A stretch of 64,000 nucleotides of DNA, from positions 1,493,090 through 1,557,089 of the forward strand of contig JAJVDF010000125.1 of NCBI GenBank assembly GCA_022410635.1. Reading direction: 5' to 3'. This document shows positions 11,501-23,950 of this stretch, piece by piece. Position numbers and translations under genes: made by a program. Source of the DNA: Tretioscincus oriximinensis (Eukaryota; Chordata; Lepidosauria; Squamata; Gymnophthalmidae). Under the pieces are notes generated by a model. The model saw nothing but the letters and a program-made list of their open reading frames with translations. It ran no database searches and was not told the origin of the DNA. The first letter of the stretch is position 1. Each line of letters begins with the position of its first letter.

Positions 11501-14500
11501 TATACTGACAGGAGGAACCTTTGGAAAGAGTCATCAGTCCTGTGTGCACTTACCTGGCTTCAAGCACTTTAGTGAAAATAGCTTGTTCTGTTCATAGCAG
11601 AAGTCTCACATATTTGCATAGAAAAGGCTACTTCAATTTGAAAGTGGATTACTGATTTGCAGTATCTCTCCATGCAAGTAAAGGTTCTCTGCTGGGGGTT
11701 GCAAAGGAGAATGCCCATGCTGGGATATGCCAGTGACTAAGTCAGTCACAGGCAGGCAGGGTCATTCCTATCTGCTGGATTCAAGTGCTTGCTCTGTGAA
11801 GAGAAAGCTGCATTCTCAGGCAGTGGATTTGGAGACAGCATTTGGTGTAAGTGTGTTGAATGTGCAGTTGCAGATGTCATATTTGTTTCTGTAATGTAAA
11901 ATTGCAAAATGTTGAACAATATAAAGATAAAATAAATAAAAGTGTGTTAAACATGCGTGCCTCTTGCAGTTGTACCTATGAATACATGAATTTGCTCTAC
12001 ACATAATTACTAATGTGCATTTGCTGGTATTATTACACATGAAGAGAATATAAATGTGCTCTACCAATAATGCTCTTTAGGGAGCTGTTACAACACATTT
12101 AATGCATTCCTATGCAAACAATATGGAATGGAATAATATGCTCCTTCAACTTCCTTTACTAAGACTGTATCTTTTATCTTCACTAATTGCATGGGATTCA
12201 AATTCTGATGTGCAAAGGAAAGACCTAAACTGCTGTTTAAAATGGAGCCTTCTCAATATAACTTCCTGCCTATCTACTGATTGTCTCTAACAATTTCTGG
12301 TAAACTGTGAATTTGCTCAGTCCTGTGTGTGAATTCCACCTCTTTTACCTTGCTGATGCCTAATGCCATCTATGTATCAGAGAAATTTACAAAGTATAAT
12401 CCTAATTTTGCTTTAATCTTCCTTTCTCTTAATGAATTAAGAAACAGAATAAGATAGAGAAGTTGATGCATAAGAAATTATTTTTATTAATCTCCTGCCT
12501 GTCAGCAAATCATTTCATAGAAAAGGAACTGAGGGTGGAATTACTGCCAATAAGGGTGGAATTATTGCCATCCAGATTAAAAGGAAAAAGGTTTTCCCAC
12601 TGTAAACATATTTGAGAAGTGCACAGAGTTGATTTTTCCACACATTTTCTCTCTCAAAATATGATTGCATTATTAATGATGTAAGGATAGGGCATGTGCT
12701 CTGTTGGTTTTTAAAGCACACTTAAGGATGTTTGGTGAGTTTAATAAATCCCTCTGAGTGCTTTTTGAAAAAGTATTTTAAAAGACAAAGATGTGTTCAA
12801 CAAATTTAACAGGGGAGATGGATAGATGTTATTAAAGAATATCCAGATATTTCTTTTCATCCCTTGTGATACAGTTTTCTACTTTGTCAATCAAAAGTCC
12901 AACTGCATCTCTAATTACTTTCTTAAAACTTGTTTGCATTTATTTCACCAAAGCATGCCATTTTTTCAGGGGGTGGTGGTTCTCCAGTTTTTAAATAAAT
13001 TCTTATCTACATTTTTTCCATGAGCCTACTTGTTAACCGCTTTGGCATTATCCTTAACATTACAGTTTCGAGTGACATCATACTACAAACTTCTGTTACT
13101 CTTATGGTTGCTATAATCTAAGATTAAAAATCCAGGACACATTTTACAGACCTGCCCAAAGCCTGCCCTACCCCACTGCCATCACAAAAAAAACATGGAT
13201 TTTGTCTGTATGATCAGGATGATACCCTGAAATTTCAGATTGTCTGTGAAATTTGTGCATATAGCAATCCTGGTTACTATTGCTGAAGAACTATGAAACA
13301 CTTTACATAGATCTGCCCCCCCCCCCCTTGGTTTCTACATTTCCTCTTTCTATCTTGAATTTTTTTCTGTTGGGAACAAAATGCAGCCATGTTTGTGTTT
13401 CATTTCCATTTGTCCCTTAATGCATTGCTGAATTTGATAGGTTACTGAATACTTATCTAATTACATCTGGAAATTCTCCTTGGAGTATTCCTATATAACT
13501 ATTTTATGCGTTCCAGTGATGAATGGAAAACATGCACTACTTCACATCCCCAGTGAAAAAGAGAGCTTTAACCACCACATTATAATCAGGAAACTGATGT
13601 TGTCAAGTGTATAGGTGGTGTTGATGCTCAGCAGTCCCCTACCAGTACAAATTATGAAGAGCAGAAGATGAATACAGTATCAAATGTTTTTGGCCAAAAT
13701 ATTTTAAAGCTCAGAAATGACTCTCATGTATTTCAACCTTCTGCAAGAACTCTGGGCAAATGTGCAAATATCTTTCCAAAAGAGATGGATTTCTGTGTTC
13801 TTTTTTTGGAAAATCAAGACTCATAATTCATTTATTTATTTTTAGCTAGAAAGCAGAGATGGTTATTTGAACACAGCATCACATATATAAGCTTCAATAA
13901 CATAACTGCTCAGTTTTCTAACATCAGAAGTGGAAACAGACTATTTTCACATTGCATATGTTATCTTACACTGTGTCGGGCCCATCTTGGGTCAGTATGA
14001 GTGATTCAACCCAAGATTAGCAGAGTGGCCAAGAGTCTGTGTCAAGAGCCATCTGTATTGTGAGCAGCCCAGCCCAACTTTGGAGCACAAATTTGCAGTC
14101 ACCAAAGCTGACAGTTCAGACTGTTTTTGCTGAATACCCAGAAGTAATGTAGTTCACAGCTGCCACCTCATGTCTAAGAGCCCAGATCAGTTGCTTGTTG
14201 CTGTTCACATATGGGCAACTTGTCTGATCTATCACTATGTAATATTTCAAAGACTGCTTTAAAATATATTTGGAAATCCATTTAAGTATAGCCAAAGAAA
14301 GAAGATTTTGAATTCCAAAACAACTTCCTGTTGCCATCTGAATTTAATATTTAATTACTCTTTTGCAAGTATGGTGAACCCAGGACATCCAAGCACATAG
14401 ATATTTATACTCTGGGACACCTGGGGTGTTGGAAATCCAGATGCTCTAAACCTTAAACAACTTTAAATCCAACTGAGCTTGTCTACCTCTTCAGAGAACT

Positions 14501-14580
14501 CAGATTTCATCTTTTCTCATGTAGACTCAATGTGGGAGATGAAAGGATGCAATCCCATCCAGAATTGCTGTAGTCGACAT
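8594..14580. other. Repeat-poor AT-rich block, no gene seen
   Basis: Nearly 6 kb without a recognisable SINE, CR1 or DNA transposon, apart from a poly-C run (about 13316-13328). No frame shows protein homology. Parts, especially about 10200-10800, have the even texture of non-decayed sequence and may include conserved noncoding elements. That is an inference which needs cross-species alignment. Confidence 0.45.
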
Positions 14581-14620
14581 CAGCATTTTTTTCTAGAAAA
14601 AAAGGTGCTGATACTGAATC
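14581..14620 (+). mobile_element. hAT-like 5' terminus, isolated
   Basis: CAGCATTTTTTTCTAGAAAA followed by AAAGGTGCTGATACTG matches the left end of the complete hAT at 49372 (CAGTGTTTTTTTTCCAGAA, then AAAAAGGTG.CGGTACT). No matching right terminus was found downstream, so this is probably a truncated or decayed copy. Confidence 0.6.
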
Positions 14621-14811
14621 CAAGATGTGATAGCATTGTGTGCGCATGCAAAGAGGGTACATTTTTTTGACATCACTTGTCAATTGAATTGATATTACAA
14701 TGACCCACCTATTCCTTCATACATAAATCTCTTGGGTTTATACTTTGAAATATAAAACTCACTTTACTGAAGCACCTCATTCCCAATAAACAACCATGTA
14801 AACAACCATGC

Positions 14812-14900
14812 TTGAGGCCCAGGTGGGCCACTGCATGAATCAGAATGCTGGATTTGATGGGCTGTGGTTGGATTCAGCAGGACTCCTCTTATGCTCTTGG
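14812..14900 (+). repeat. CR1-like LINE 3' end, lineage with TTCTTATG-type tail
   Basis: CCCAGGTGGGCCACTG...AATGCTGGATTTGATGGGCTGTGG...GGACTCCTCTTATG matches the 3' ends at 29191-29288 and 29890-29994. It is a short diverged copy of the second CR1 lineage. A GGAA-rich purine run follows. Confidence 0.75.
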
Positions 14901-14969
14901 GAGGGAGGGAAGGAAGGGAAGGGGAAAAGGGAAGGAAGGTATCTTTGGTCAAAAACTCCTCCCAGGTTG

Positions 14970-15092
14970 TCTAGTAAAGGGGTCTTGCAGCACTATATAG
15001 ACTATTGCTGAAAAGTCTGTTTCTTCGGATGCTATGAAACCACCTTGTTAGATTTTCTGAACCCAGACCAACACGGCTGTTTCTTTGAAATC
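14970..15092. repeat. Foldback repeat family, decayed copy
   Basis: The right part (about 15048-15092) reads GATTTTCTGAACCCAGACCA...CGGCTGTTTCTTTGAAAT, matching the trailer of the 5033-5226 copy. The left part (GGGGTCTTGCAGCACTATATAGAC) resembles the inverse orientation of the same family, again giving a head-to-head arrangement. Confidence 0.6.
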
Positions 15093-15722
15093 TCCTTTCA
15101 AGTTGGAATGAAGGCTGGATTTCCCTACATGCCATTTGCAGTGAGTGGAGCACAAGAGCAGGTTTTTTTCCTCCTTCTGCGTGGGGGTGTTAGGTGAGAC
15201 GAGATGCAGTACTAAGTGGTCTATGGACTCCTCATACCGCAGGCTCCTCTTATTTCGTATGAACCCATTGTCTTTCTCAGGCCTTTTGCAAGCCAATCAG
15301 TTCAACTGCATGAATTTGTTTTTAATTATTTCCTTTGCCCCCAAAGATTCTCATTTGTGCGCAGCCCTCCTTCCTCTTGGCAATGGTGTGCCCCTTCCTT
15401 CCTCTGTGCCCTGGGTAACACAAAGTCTTGCCAATCGATGACAGAACTGCTACCAGTATTGCCTCTTCTATACCCCCCAGGTCACCTGTACTGGATCGAC
15501 TTCCTCAGCACATCTGTTGTTGTCCTGTGGAGCCACCACCATGAGTAAAAAGGACCCCCTCCCCTGCCAGCTAACCAGGGTGCACAGCTGGCCATCGAGG
15601 AAAGGAGGGAAGGGGAAATAAGAAGAAGGGAGGGTGGGTAGAAAGGAAGAAAATATGTAAAGGGTGGGGCAATGGTGGTGCCTGCTGTGCATTGCACAGT
15701 TCTCACCGGCCCGACCAGGCAC
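15093..15722. other. Noncoding, moderate GC, purine-rich patch
   Basis: Several overlapping open frames exist but none contains a recognisable domain. A GGAA/GGGA purine patch lies at 15595-15670. Confidence 0.45.
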
Positions 15723-15747
15723 CAACATTTTTTTTCTGACCACTTTT

Positions 15748-15788
<41 letters not shown>

Positions 15789-15804
15789 CAATAACAATAA
15801 CAAT

Positions 15805-15891
<87 letters not shown>

Positions 15892-15979
15892 AACAATAAC
15901 AACAATAACAATAACAATAACAATAACAAAAGGTGCTGGTACTGTGTACAGCTGAATACGCCCAGAAAAAAAGCTCTTG
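15723..15979. mobile_element. hAT-like remnant with microsatellite interior
   Basis: The left edge CAACATTTTTTTTCTGACC and the right edge, read inward as CAAGAGCTTTTTTTCTGGG, are imperfect inverted repeats. The right part carries AAAAGGTGCTGGTACTG (15928-15944), the motif of the 49372-49854 hAT. Almost all of the interior is the TAA/CAA microsatellite. No clean 8-bp duplication was found, so confidence is moderate. Confidence 0.45.
15748..15930. repeat. (TAA)n / (CAA)n compound microsatellite
   Basis: About 180 bases: (TAA)n first, then (CAA)n interrupted by TAA units. The long poly-Asn, poly-Leu and poly-Val frames across it are translations of the repeat, not proteins. Confidence 0.97.
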
Positions 15980-18824
15980 TGGACACTAGAATGGCTGATT
16001 TCTTGTAACATTTCCAGAGCAACCTGGGCAAAGCCAAATTCTACATGTAGCACCTGTGGCAAGGTCTGTGGCATTTGTCTGGTACTTTGTAAACACTCAT
16101 CCTTGCTCCTGTTGCTTTTAGAGTCTTTGACCCTTTCTGCTCTCTGAATGCCAGTATAGATTGTGACAACCCCATATGGGCAGTATATAAATTGTCCAAA
16201 GCCTCAGTCATTTCTGAAGAAATCTTTGATCCATTTTTTTCTAGTTTAAAAGTATATGTATGAGCAAGTCCTAAGTACTGAAAATGCAACATTTGACAAA
16301 ACTACTGTCTGCACATTTAATTCCTTAAGGCCCCAGATCTTCCAGTGATCATTTATAGCTTTATGTTTTGCATGAGAGACTGCTTTTCCTAATAATCAGA
16401 ACCACCTGTCTTGAATTCTGCAACAATGACAATGGGTCTTAGAAGAATAAATAAGACACAAAGGCAGCCAAGGAAGGCTAAACTCTTTAATTCCACCTTA
16501 CCCTTTCATGATTGATTCCTCCTATAGAGAGTGACTTTCCTTTGTATACATGAGATCCAAGTTGAGGTTTAGCAGATGCTGAAGGGAAATGTCTCCATCA
16601 TGCATTTGTTAGGCAGCTGTGTTTTACAACAGAAATTACTGCAGCAGAGAACCAGTGTTTCCATGACTGTAAAACTGACAATAATGTATGAAAAGCAAAG
16701 CTTATGGTTAAGGGGAAAAAGAAATAATCCAAGGACAGCTTCAAAATATATTGTGTCTTGCATATAATTTGTTTTTTTAAACAGCTTGATAATGCTATTA
16801 TTGGCCTTTTGTACTGGATGGATGAGAAAGCCCAGGACAGGGAATGGGGCAAAGTATTGTTGTCTTGTTTCCAATATGGCAGGATTTTAACAAACTGGTG
16901 GTCATATGATATTGGGAGTCACCCAAATTGGAAATATACAAGCGTACAGCTTCTTTAACATCATTTTAAAGAAAACAAATAATCATTCTAATATAAAGAT
17001 AAATGCCCTTGATATCTCTCTGATGGCCAAGTATGAACTTTGTTGAGTATGAACTCAAATCCTCTAGTTCTGATCTGGCACCATTTTGGAAAAAAAATCT
17101 TATCCATTTCATATTTAGAGTTGTTCTTGTGTAATAAAATCCCTACTCGAATAATGGTTCAAATTGATAAACTTACTGTTTTTACTCAAACCATACTTGA
17201 GTTGGGGACAGTTCTTGTATGTTAACTGTTCATGTGTGTATTAAATTAATACACNTGCTGTACACTAGCTTTTCCTATGCACTAGCCTACTCTGTGATTA
17301 GAAACCTTAATGTTTACTAGAAATATTTAGGATGATGTCACACATCTGTTCCTGACAGTTTTGAAATCCTCTTCAATTCAGTTTCAAAACTGATAAGTTA
17401 CAGACTGGTAACATTTTGGCAGTAATGCCAGTATCCCAGTAAGCATCTTGCCAAACACATTAGCATTTCCCTCCTCTATTACAGTGCATAAATGAGCTTA
17501 AATATAGTGGATCAGCAGATCATCAGCCAATAAAATACATTTTATTACTAGATTACTCCATTACTATTGTGCAAAAACACTAAAATGGTTTTTAAAAAAT
17601 GAAGAGACAAACACCAAGTTTGTTACTGATCTTCTGCTGCTGTAAATTCAGACCTGTAAACCATACCATACCATAAACACTGATTGAAGGACTTTTGTAA
17701 TAGTTTTGTTCCATGTGCTAGATAATGGATTGGAACTAAAAGACACTTTAAGGAACAATTCTTGATGCTGGATTTGACAGGACAGAGCATTACTGATGCA
17801 TTACCTACACTAATCTGCAACCTCCTTCACTGAATGGTCTCAAATCAAATGGCAATTAGAAAAGTGGTTGCTTCCAGTCTTCTAACAGGCACATATGTCA
17901 ATTAATCTTCTCAAATACATACACAAAAGGAAAATGTGCTTTTTGAATATGATTTTAAAAATTTTTGTTGTGAGACACACATATAGAAATAAAAGCTAGT
18001 AGTAGATTTAAGGTTTAAGTGGATATTCTGGAATAGGTAGCTATTCTGGAATAAAACATGAATATTTTAGAATAAAGCAGTTTAGCGTATCCAAGAATAG
18101 TAGTATAGTTCTTATGTTTGGATCCAGCCAAAGATGTGGCTTTTGAAAATAAATAGCTTTCAAATAGTTTACTTTTTGTTGTAAGAATTTGTAACTTGAG
18201 CAAAGGAAAAACATTTCTGACCCTTCAGATCTATTTTGAGACTATTGAAAGTAAAGAGGGCAATGATACGTATATAAGCATCCGTGGGGTAACTCTATTA
18301 CATTTATTATCTGTACCAGCTCTGGGGCATGGAGCAATACAAATTTCAGATGTTTTTAAGTTATACCAGTTCTGCTGCTTTTAGAAACATTCAGAATGAT
18401 ACCTAAGAAACCAACAAACTGAAGCTGCATCCTCACATCACTTATTTATTCCACTATCATAAGTAATAAGAGCTACATCGATTCAGCTTTAAGCAGCATT
18501 TGATTGGATGTTATAATCTAATCAGAAATCAGAACACACCAAGACAGACATAATCATCACAAAGATGTCTGTTCCCCCAACATGAGCTGTAGAATTTTTT
18601 TATAAAACTGACACTCAGGCAGCAGGAACTGAGAGAATCAGATTAGCCAATCTACCCAACCATAAGGAGCATTTTTTCTGCTTACAGGAAAGTGGTGGCG
18701 GGACCCATCTATAGAAGGATAGTGAGAGGGAAGAAGGGATGGAGACTGGAGCACCTCCCTTATGAAATACAGCTGTAATGTCTGGGCCACTTCCACCTCA
18801 AAATATGATATTTAAAAGAGTATT
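15980..18824. other. Noncoding, no gene seen
   Basis: AT-rich unique sequence. One small feature is a run of three imperfect ATATTCTGGAATA-like units at 18022-18076, spaced about 21 bp apart. No protein homology was recognised. Confidence 0.5.
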
Positions 18825-19286
18825 TGATTTGAAGTGTCTAAAATCATGCATGGGATGGATAAGTTGAATAGGGAAGAAATATTTTGTCTATCACAAAACA
18901 CTAGGATCAGGGGGCATTCCTGGAAACTGATGGGGCGAGACAAGGAAAACTATTTTCTCAGAGAGTCATTGGTTTCTGGAACTGACTTTCACAGGAGGAT
19001 GTGGTAGCTGGATAAAGCCTGGATAGCTTTAAGACAGGATTAGACAAGTTCATGGAAGCCAAGGATAAAAACAGCTACTAGGATGGATCTTTTGATCCTG
19101 CCTCTTGGATTGAACATTAAGAAGGTTCCTGAAATACCATTTGCAAGGTGTAGAGAGCAGGTGAAGATTTTGCCTTCTTCTGTTTCAGGCTGTCCCAGTG
19201 TAATTGATGGGCCACTGAGTGAGATAGAAGGCTGGACTAGATGGGCTGTGGTTTGATTCAACAGGACTTCTCTTAGGTTCTTATGA
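18825..19286 (+). repeat. CR1-like LINE 3' fragment (second lineage)
   Basis: It begins with AAAATCATGCATGGGATGGA, the DNA behind the CR1 'KIMHGMD' peptide. It continues through GGATAGCTTTAAGACAGGATTAGACAAGTT and ends GGACTAGATGGGCTGTGG...CTTCTCTTAGGTTCTTATG. It matches 29522-29994. Stops and indels break the coding part, so this is a dead 5'-truncated copy. Confidence 0.85.
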
Positions 19287-21270
19287 GGTTACGGAAAAGA
19301 AGCACATACACTTCCCCCTTCTCCATCTCTTGCCCTTTTCCTTCACACACATACCCACACACTCCCCCTCCCTGCCTTCCCCTCCTTACACATACACACA
19401 CACACACTTCCAGACCATGTTAAAATTATATGTTAATGATTACTGTTAATCAGTGTTATAGGAGCTTCTACTTTTTCAAATTGTCATTCTTTGCTTATAG
19501 GAGGAAAAATAAAACCCTAAATCATTTGTTGTATACGTTCCTGCAAAAGCCCATGGGAAAAGCAATTAAAAATCCAGCAATTAAATCCAGCAAATCCAGC
19601 AATTAATATTTTAATTTTAAATTTTAAATTATTTTAATTTTAATAACAATTAAAATATTAATATCTTCTTAGTACTACCTGTATTTATATTTTGCTTAAA
19701 TACGGCCCTGCCAACATTACTGATTTCAATCTAGAATGAGATCAAATGTGTTAGCTCAGTTTTAGATTGAACTAAAACAATTGTGACTTTTTCACTTTTT
19801 TGGTGTATATTACAATGATAATCACATAATCCTCNGAATTGGCAGAATTTTGTAATTCTCAATTGTAATATGAGGGACAGATGGGATCATCTAAAATAGT
19901 TCATATTGATCCACTTGATTCAATTACGTTTAACTGAACACAATATCTGTTCAAATCAAACTGGCATTTTGAACAAAGTGGTAGTGCAGTTTGAATTACA
20001 AGATCAAACAGAGTTGTTCAATTTGAAATATTCTAAAATGAACTGGAATTTCCCATTTCGATTAGATGCAACAAACAGACTGGATTTTCACATCCCTAAA
20101 AGATGCACCAGGAAAACCACTAATAATATTTCTGATTTAATTCATTTCTATAACAGCTTAATTTAACCAGGTAGTCTTCAAGATTGCTTAAACATTACAA
20201 CTTCAGTTAAAAGTTCTGAATCAGCGCTCCTAATTTTGTTCTTAATCGTAATCAGTTAAATTTAGTTTCCATTCTAATGGAATAGATAAGTATTCATTAT
20301 ACAGTAGATGCAACTTCAGAACAGGAAGAAATGCAATGAAACATCCATTGATTTACTATCAGGTTTCAAGTGACTTCTGCAGTTCTGAAATACAACATAC
20401 ACTTAAACTTTTATCTTCAGATTCCTAATTTATGGCTTAACTTTTACAACATTCATTTTAAACAGGAAGTGAAAAACATTCCACTTTATCAAAGATGTTT
20501 AGGGCATGTGGAGAAATAAGATCCATGGTAGGATCTGGTTTTATAAGATTAGTATAATTTAGCAATATTTAACTATTCATCAGCCTTCTTATCTTTAGCT
20601 GAGTTGAATAAATGCTTCAAAATTAGATGATCAGTTTCTGAATTTATATTTTAATATGAAGTTAACAAAAATGCAAATTTTAAATTAGATTCCAATAGAT
20701 TTGTTGAATGCTCTTTTATAATTACATTATACAAATTTGGAATATTAAAGCCATAATACTAATGATATAATCAGTTTTTAATACTGTTTATTTCCTCAAA
20801 AGAGGGATAAATAGTAAATGTAACTGTTTTATGGATTTTATCTTTTTACTGTTGCAGACTATTGCAGGACTATTGCTATAACTTGCAGGACTACTTGGAC
20901 CATCAGTCCAATCCACACATTTTTATGGTCTTAAAGATTGCCAAATGCTGATTAGACATAACTGCGGTCATGATTAATTGATATACCACTCCGGGATGAT
21001 AAGCCAGATGATAATATATAGGGACTCACAGCTAGGCCCCAGCTCTGTGGGTCGGGGATTCAGGGGGGACCTACCACCTTCATCCCCAGAGATCCAGGAA
21101 CAGTGGAGGAGCAAGTATTGATACTGGATTTTTTTTTCAAATCTGGAAAATTTAGAATACCCTATTCCTCTGTGTTTCAAACCATGTTGCTTTGTTTTCT
21201 GGTGGTAATCTCAATATTAATGTCTACTGGGCATCCATATCAAGAGACCCTTTCACTTGAGTACACTCGT
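19287..21270. other. Noncoding with CA-rich and AT-palindrome patches
   Basis: A C/CA-rich run lies at 19320-19410, and an AT palindrome (ATTAATATTTTAATT at 19602-19616 against 19648-19662) can extrude. The rest is AT-rich with no gene recognised. Confidence 0.5.
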
Positions 21271-21555
21271 AAGAACATAAGAAGAGCCATACTGGATCGG
21301 GCCAGAGTCCATCTAGGCCAGCATACCCAGGCCCACCAGATGTACCTGGGCAGTCTGAACAGAGGAAAGCAAAATATGCACCTGTCCATGACTCCCTGCA
21401 AATGGTATTTCAGGAGTACTGCCTGTTGCTCCATCCCGGAGGCAACATCCAGACATCCATTCTAGTACCCATTTATACCCTCGGTATCCATAAACCTGTC
21501 TAGTCCTGTCTTGAAGCTAGCCAAGTTATTAGCTATCACCACCTCTTCAGGACGT
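21271..21555 (-). repeat. CR1-like LINE 3' fragment (second lineage)
   Basis: On the plus strand it starts AAGAACATAAGAAGAGCCAT, the reverse complement of the ATGGCTCTTCTTATGTTCTT 3' tail. It continues with the CCAGATG.ACCTGGGCAGTCTGAACAGAGGAAAGC block shared with 53578-53872. It is 5'-truncated. Confidence 0.88.
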
Positions 21556-23238
21556 AAATTTCCATCCAATGCAAATTATGCCTACCAGTGATGGATGTGC
21601 AGCAGGAAGATCTATGACCTTCTCCATAGACCTTCTCCAAAGGAAGAATAACAGCATCCTTGGATGTAACATATAATTAATTTTTCCCCTTCCCCATTCT
21701 TATTTCTTATTTTCCTTGATTTTTAATTTAATTGCTTTGCCAACAATTAGGCAAAGAGCAGTGCAACATTCAAGTTTTCATACTAGAGGGACTTCTGCAA
21801 ATCTCTCATTAAGTATCTGCTCTATTCCTGCATGCTTGCATTCATGAACCTAGCTTAAGGCTAGCAAAACAGAGAGCGAGAAAGTAGGAACTTATTTATA
21901 GTTGAAGTACTTAGGGTTGTAGTCCAAATTGCTTTCCTTTAAGGGTAATGGGTTATGTTGACAGCTACAATTCCATCCCAAGCTACAGTTTTATATAGTT
22001 GAGAAATGGCAAGTTACAAGAGACTCTAACCCTCACATGTAATTTTCTCTTGCTATATCACTTAGATTCTGAGTAATTTCATTTTTATATGACTTAAAAA
22101 GTGTAAGATCACAATATATCAAGCCACCAAGGCCATTTGGCTAAAGGGAAACCTGACACTTTGTAACCAAGGGAATATATATTAATATATTAATACCTAG
22201 TGTTCCGTGCAGCTAATCTTTCTTGCTTCAATAACTCTTTTAAAAAGGAGTTGCAAACTCCAAATAGTGATCCAGGAAATTTATGAAAACATCCCTTTCA
22301 TCAGTCACTATTACTGATCGTGCATGTTTATAAGATCAGCACAGTTTAATGCATTAAGTTTAATGCATTTCATANACATGTTAAAGTTCTGTTGACACTT
22401 ATTGATCTAAAAGAAAGCCATGTACCTTATGATTGAGATCATTCAAAAGCCTGGTGTTTGATGGTTTATTACACTTTGAAACTGATTTATGCAACATCTT
22501 TTTGCTAAAATAGAATTTTACAGTTTCTGACTTTATGCAGAATACGTAATGAATCTCTAAAAGAAGCTGAGTCCAACCAGAATTTTATGCACTTTGCATC
22601 AGGCAGATCTGCCAAACTGCCAGGTTTTTCAGACATTCTGCAGTAGTCTGCAACTGCACATTTCTGCAACAAATTACCATGGATCACAAATGAACCATTA
22701 AACCATTACATGTTGTAAACATTTGTTATAGGAAAAAAATCAGTTACATTTCCACTTGCTCATAACGGCAGGCCTTGCCTTCCTAGGATAATTCCATCCC
22801 CATACAATTTTCCTTTTGCTTCTTTGTCCATATTGAAATCACAACCAAATTTAGGCCCAGTTTTCTTATACTCTGTGCTGTAATGGGTCACAATACTCAC
22901 TTCTGTCGTAATTTATGTTCAATCAATACAATGCAAAAGCATTGGGTTGAGTGGCAATAGGTATAGTCACCATACTTTCTGGGCACATGTATTGACTCTT
23001 TAACAGCCACCATGGTGCTGCTCCTGCCTAGGGAGAAAATGAAAGGTAACACAGTGGTGCAAAATCAATATTGTGTACATGCAGTGAAAGGTTGAGGCTC
23101 ACTATCTTTGTAGTGAGAAATTTGCAAATAGGCACTGTCCCAGCATACAGTGCAATCCTATCTCTGCATTGCTGAATAAAATGCTGATTTAAGCCCAGTG
23201 TAAAGTAATCCAGAGGGTCAAACACTGTTGTTTTAGAT
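21556..23238. other. Noncoding, no gene seen
   Basis: AT-rich sequence without a recognised repeat head or coding signal. Confidence 0.5.
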
Positions 23239-23530
23239 TTGAAGAAGAAGAAGGAGGAGGAGGGGGAGGAGGAGGGACGCAAAGCAGCTTACAAGGGTAT
23301 TTTGCTCGAAGGCTTACATTCTATCTTCCCCACCAGGCTGTGGTGGTTCCCATGTATCTTCTTGCAGTCAGTTGCAATTTCTTGCAATTCATGCTTTCGA
23401 ATAGCTGGGCTGGCTAGAGCTACAGGCTAGTGGAAGGTGCTCACNCCTCCCCACGTTCGACAGAGGGCTTCGGAACCTGATCTCCCAGATGAGAGACAGA
23501 TTCCTTAGTGACTGAGCATCTGGGCAGCTA
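23239..23530 (-). repeat. tRNA-derived SINE with (TTC/TCC)n tail, copy a
   Basis: Read on the minus strand: a tRNA-like head (GCTCAGTCACTAAGG..., then a box B-like GGTTCCGAAGCCC near 23470), a body with GAGCACCTTCCACTAGCCTG and TAGCTCTAGCCAGCCCAGC, and a 3' tail of TTC/TCC units (GAA/GGA on plus, about 23239-23278). The same family occurs at 33614-33850, 33858-34135 and 61690-62030. The 34 kb copy ends AAAAGCGGGGTATAAGAACC, so the tail resembles that of Sauria SINEs. Confidence 0.8.
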
Positions 23531-23726
23531 AACATCAGGGCTTGAGGTTCCATCTGCAGTGAAAGATGTTTATGCAAGACTGCAGCCCCCTAATGGAATT
23601 GGATATAATACTGCTGAATGAAAATAAGGACCTAGGAAGCAGACACACTAAGAACTGGGAGTTACCCAGTGAATCCAGCTGGGGACTGTTTATTGGCTCA
23701 GCCTATAATTTTCTCTGGGTTCTCTG

Positions 23727-23950
23727 CATAGAATCATAGAGTTGGAAAGGACCTCCAGGGCCATTGAGTCCAACCCCTTGCTCAATGCAGGATTCATTAA
23801 ACCATCCCACACAGATGACTATCCAGTCCCTGTTTAAAGACTTTTGGTGAAGGTGAACTCACCACCTCCTGTGGCAAATTGTTCCACTAGTTTATCACCC
23901 TGTTAGAAAGTTTTTTTTCTGATATCTAATCTAAATCTACTCCCCTGCAC
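23727..23950 (-). repeat. CR1 LINE 3' end (first lineage)
   Basis: The plus strand starts CATAGAATCATAGAGTTGGA, the reverse complement of the (ATTCTATG)n octamer tail. Then come GGACCTCCAGGG.CATTGAGTCCAACCCC and TCAATGCAGGATTCATTAAACC. It is 5'-truncated. Confidence 0.92.

Noticed and set aside
15664..16074. Long poly-Asn, poly-Leu and poly-Val frames
   Set aside because: They are translations of the TAA/CAA microsatellite.
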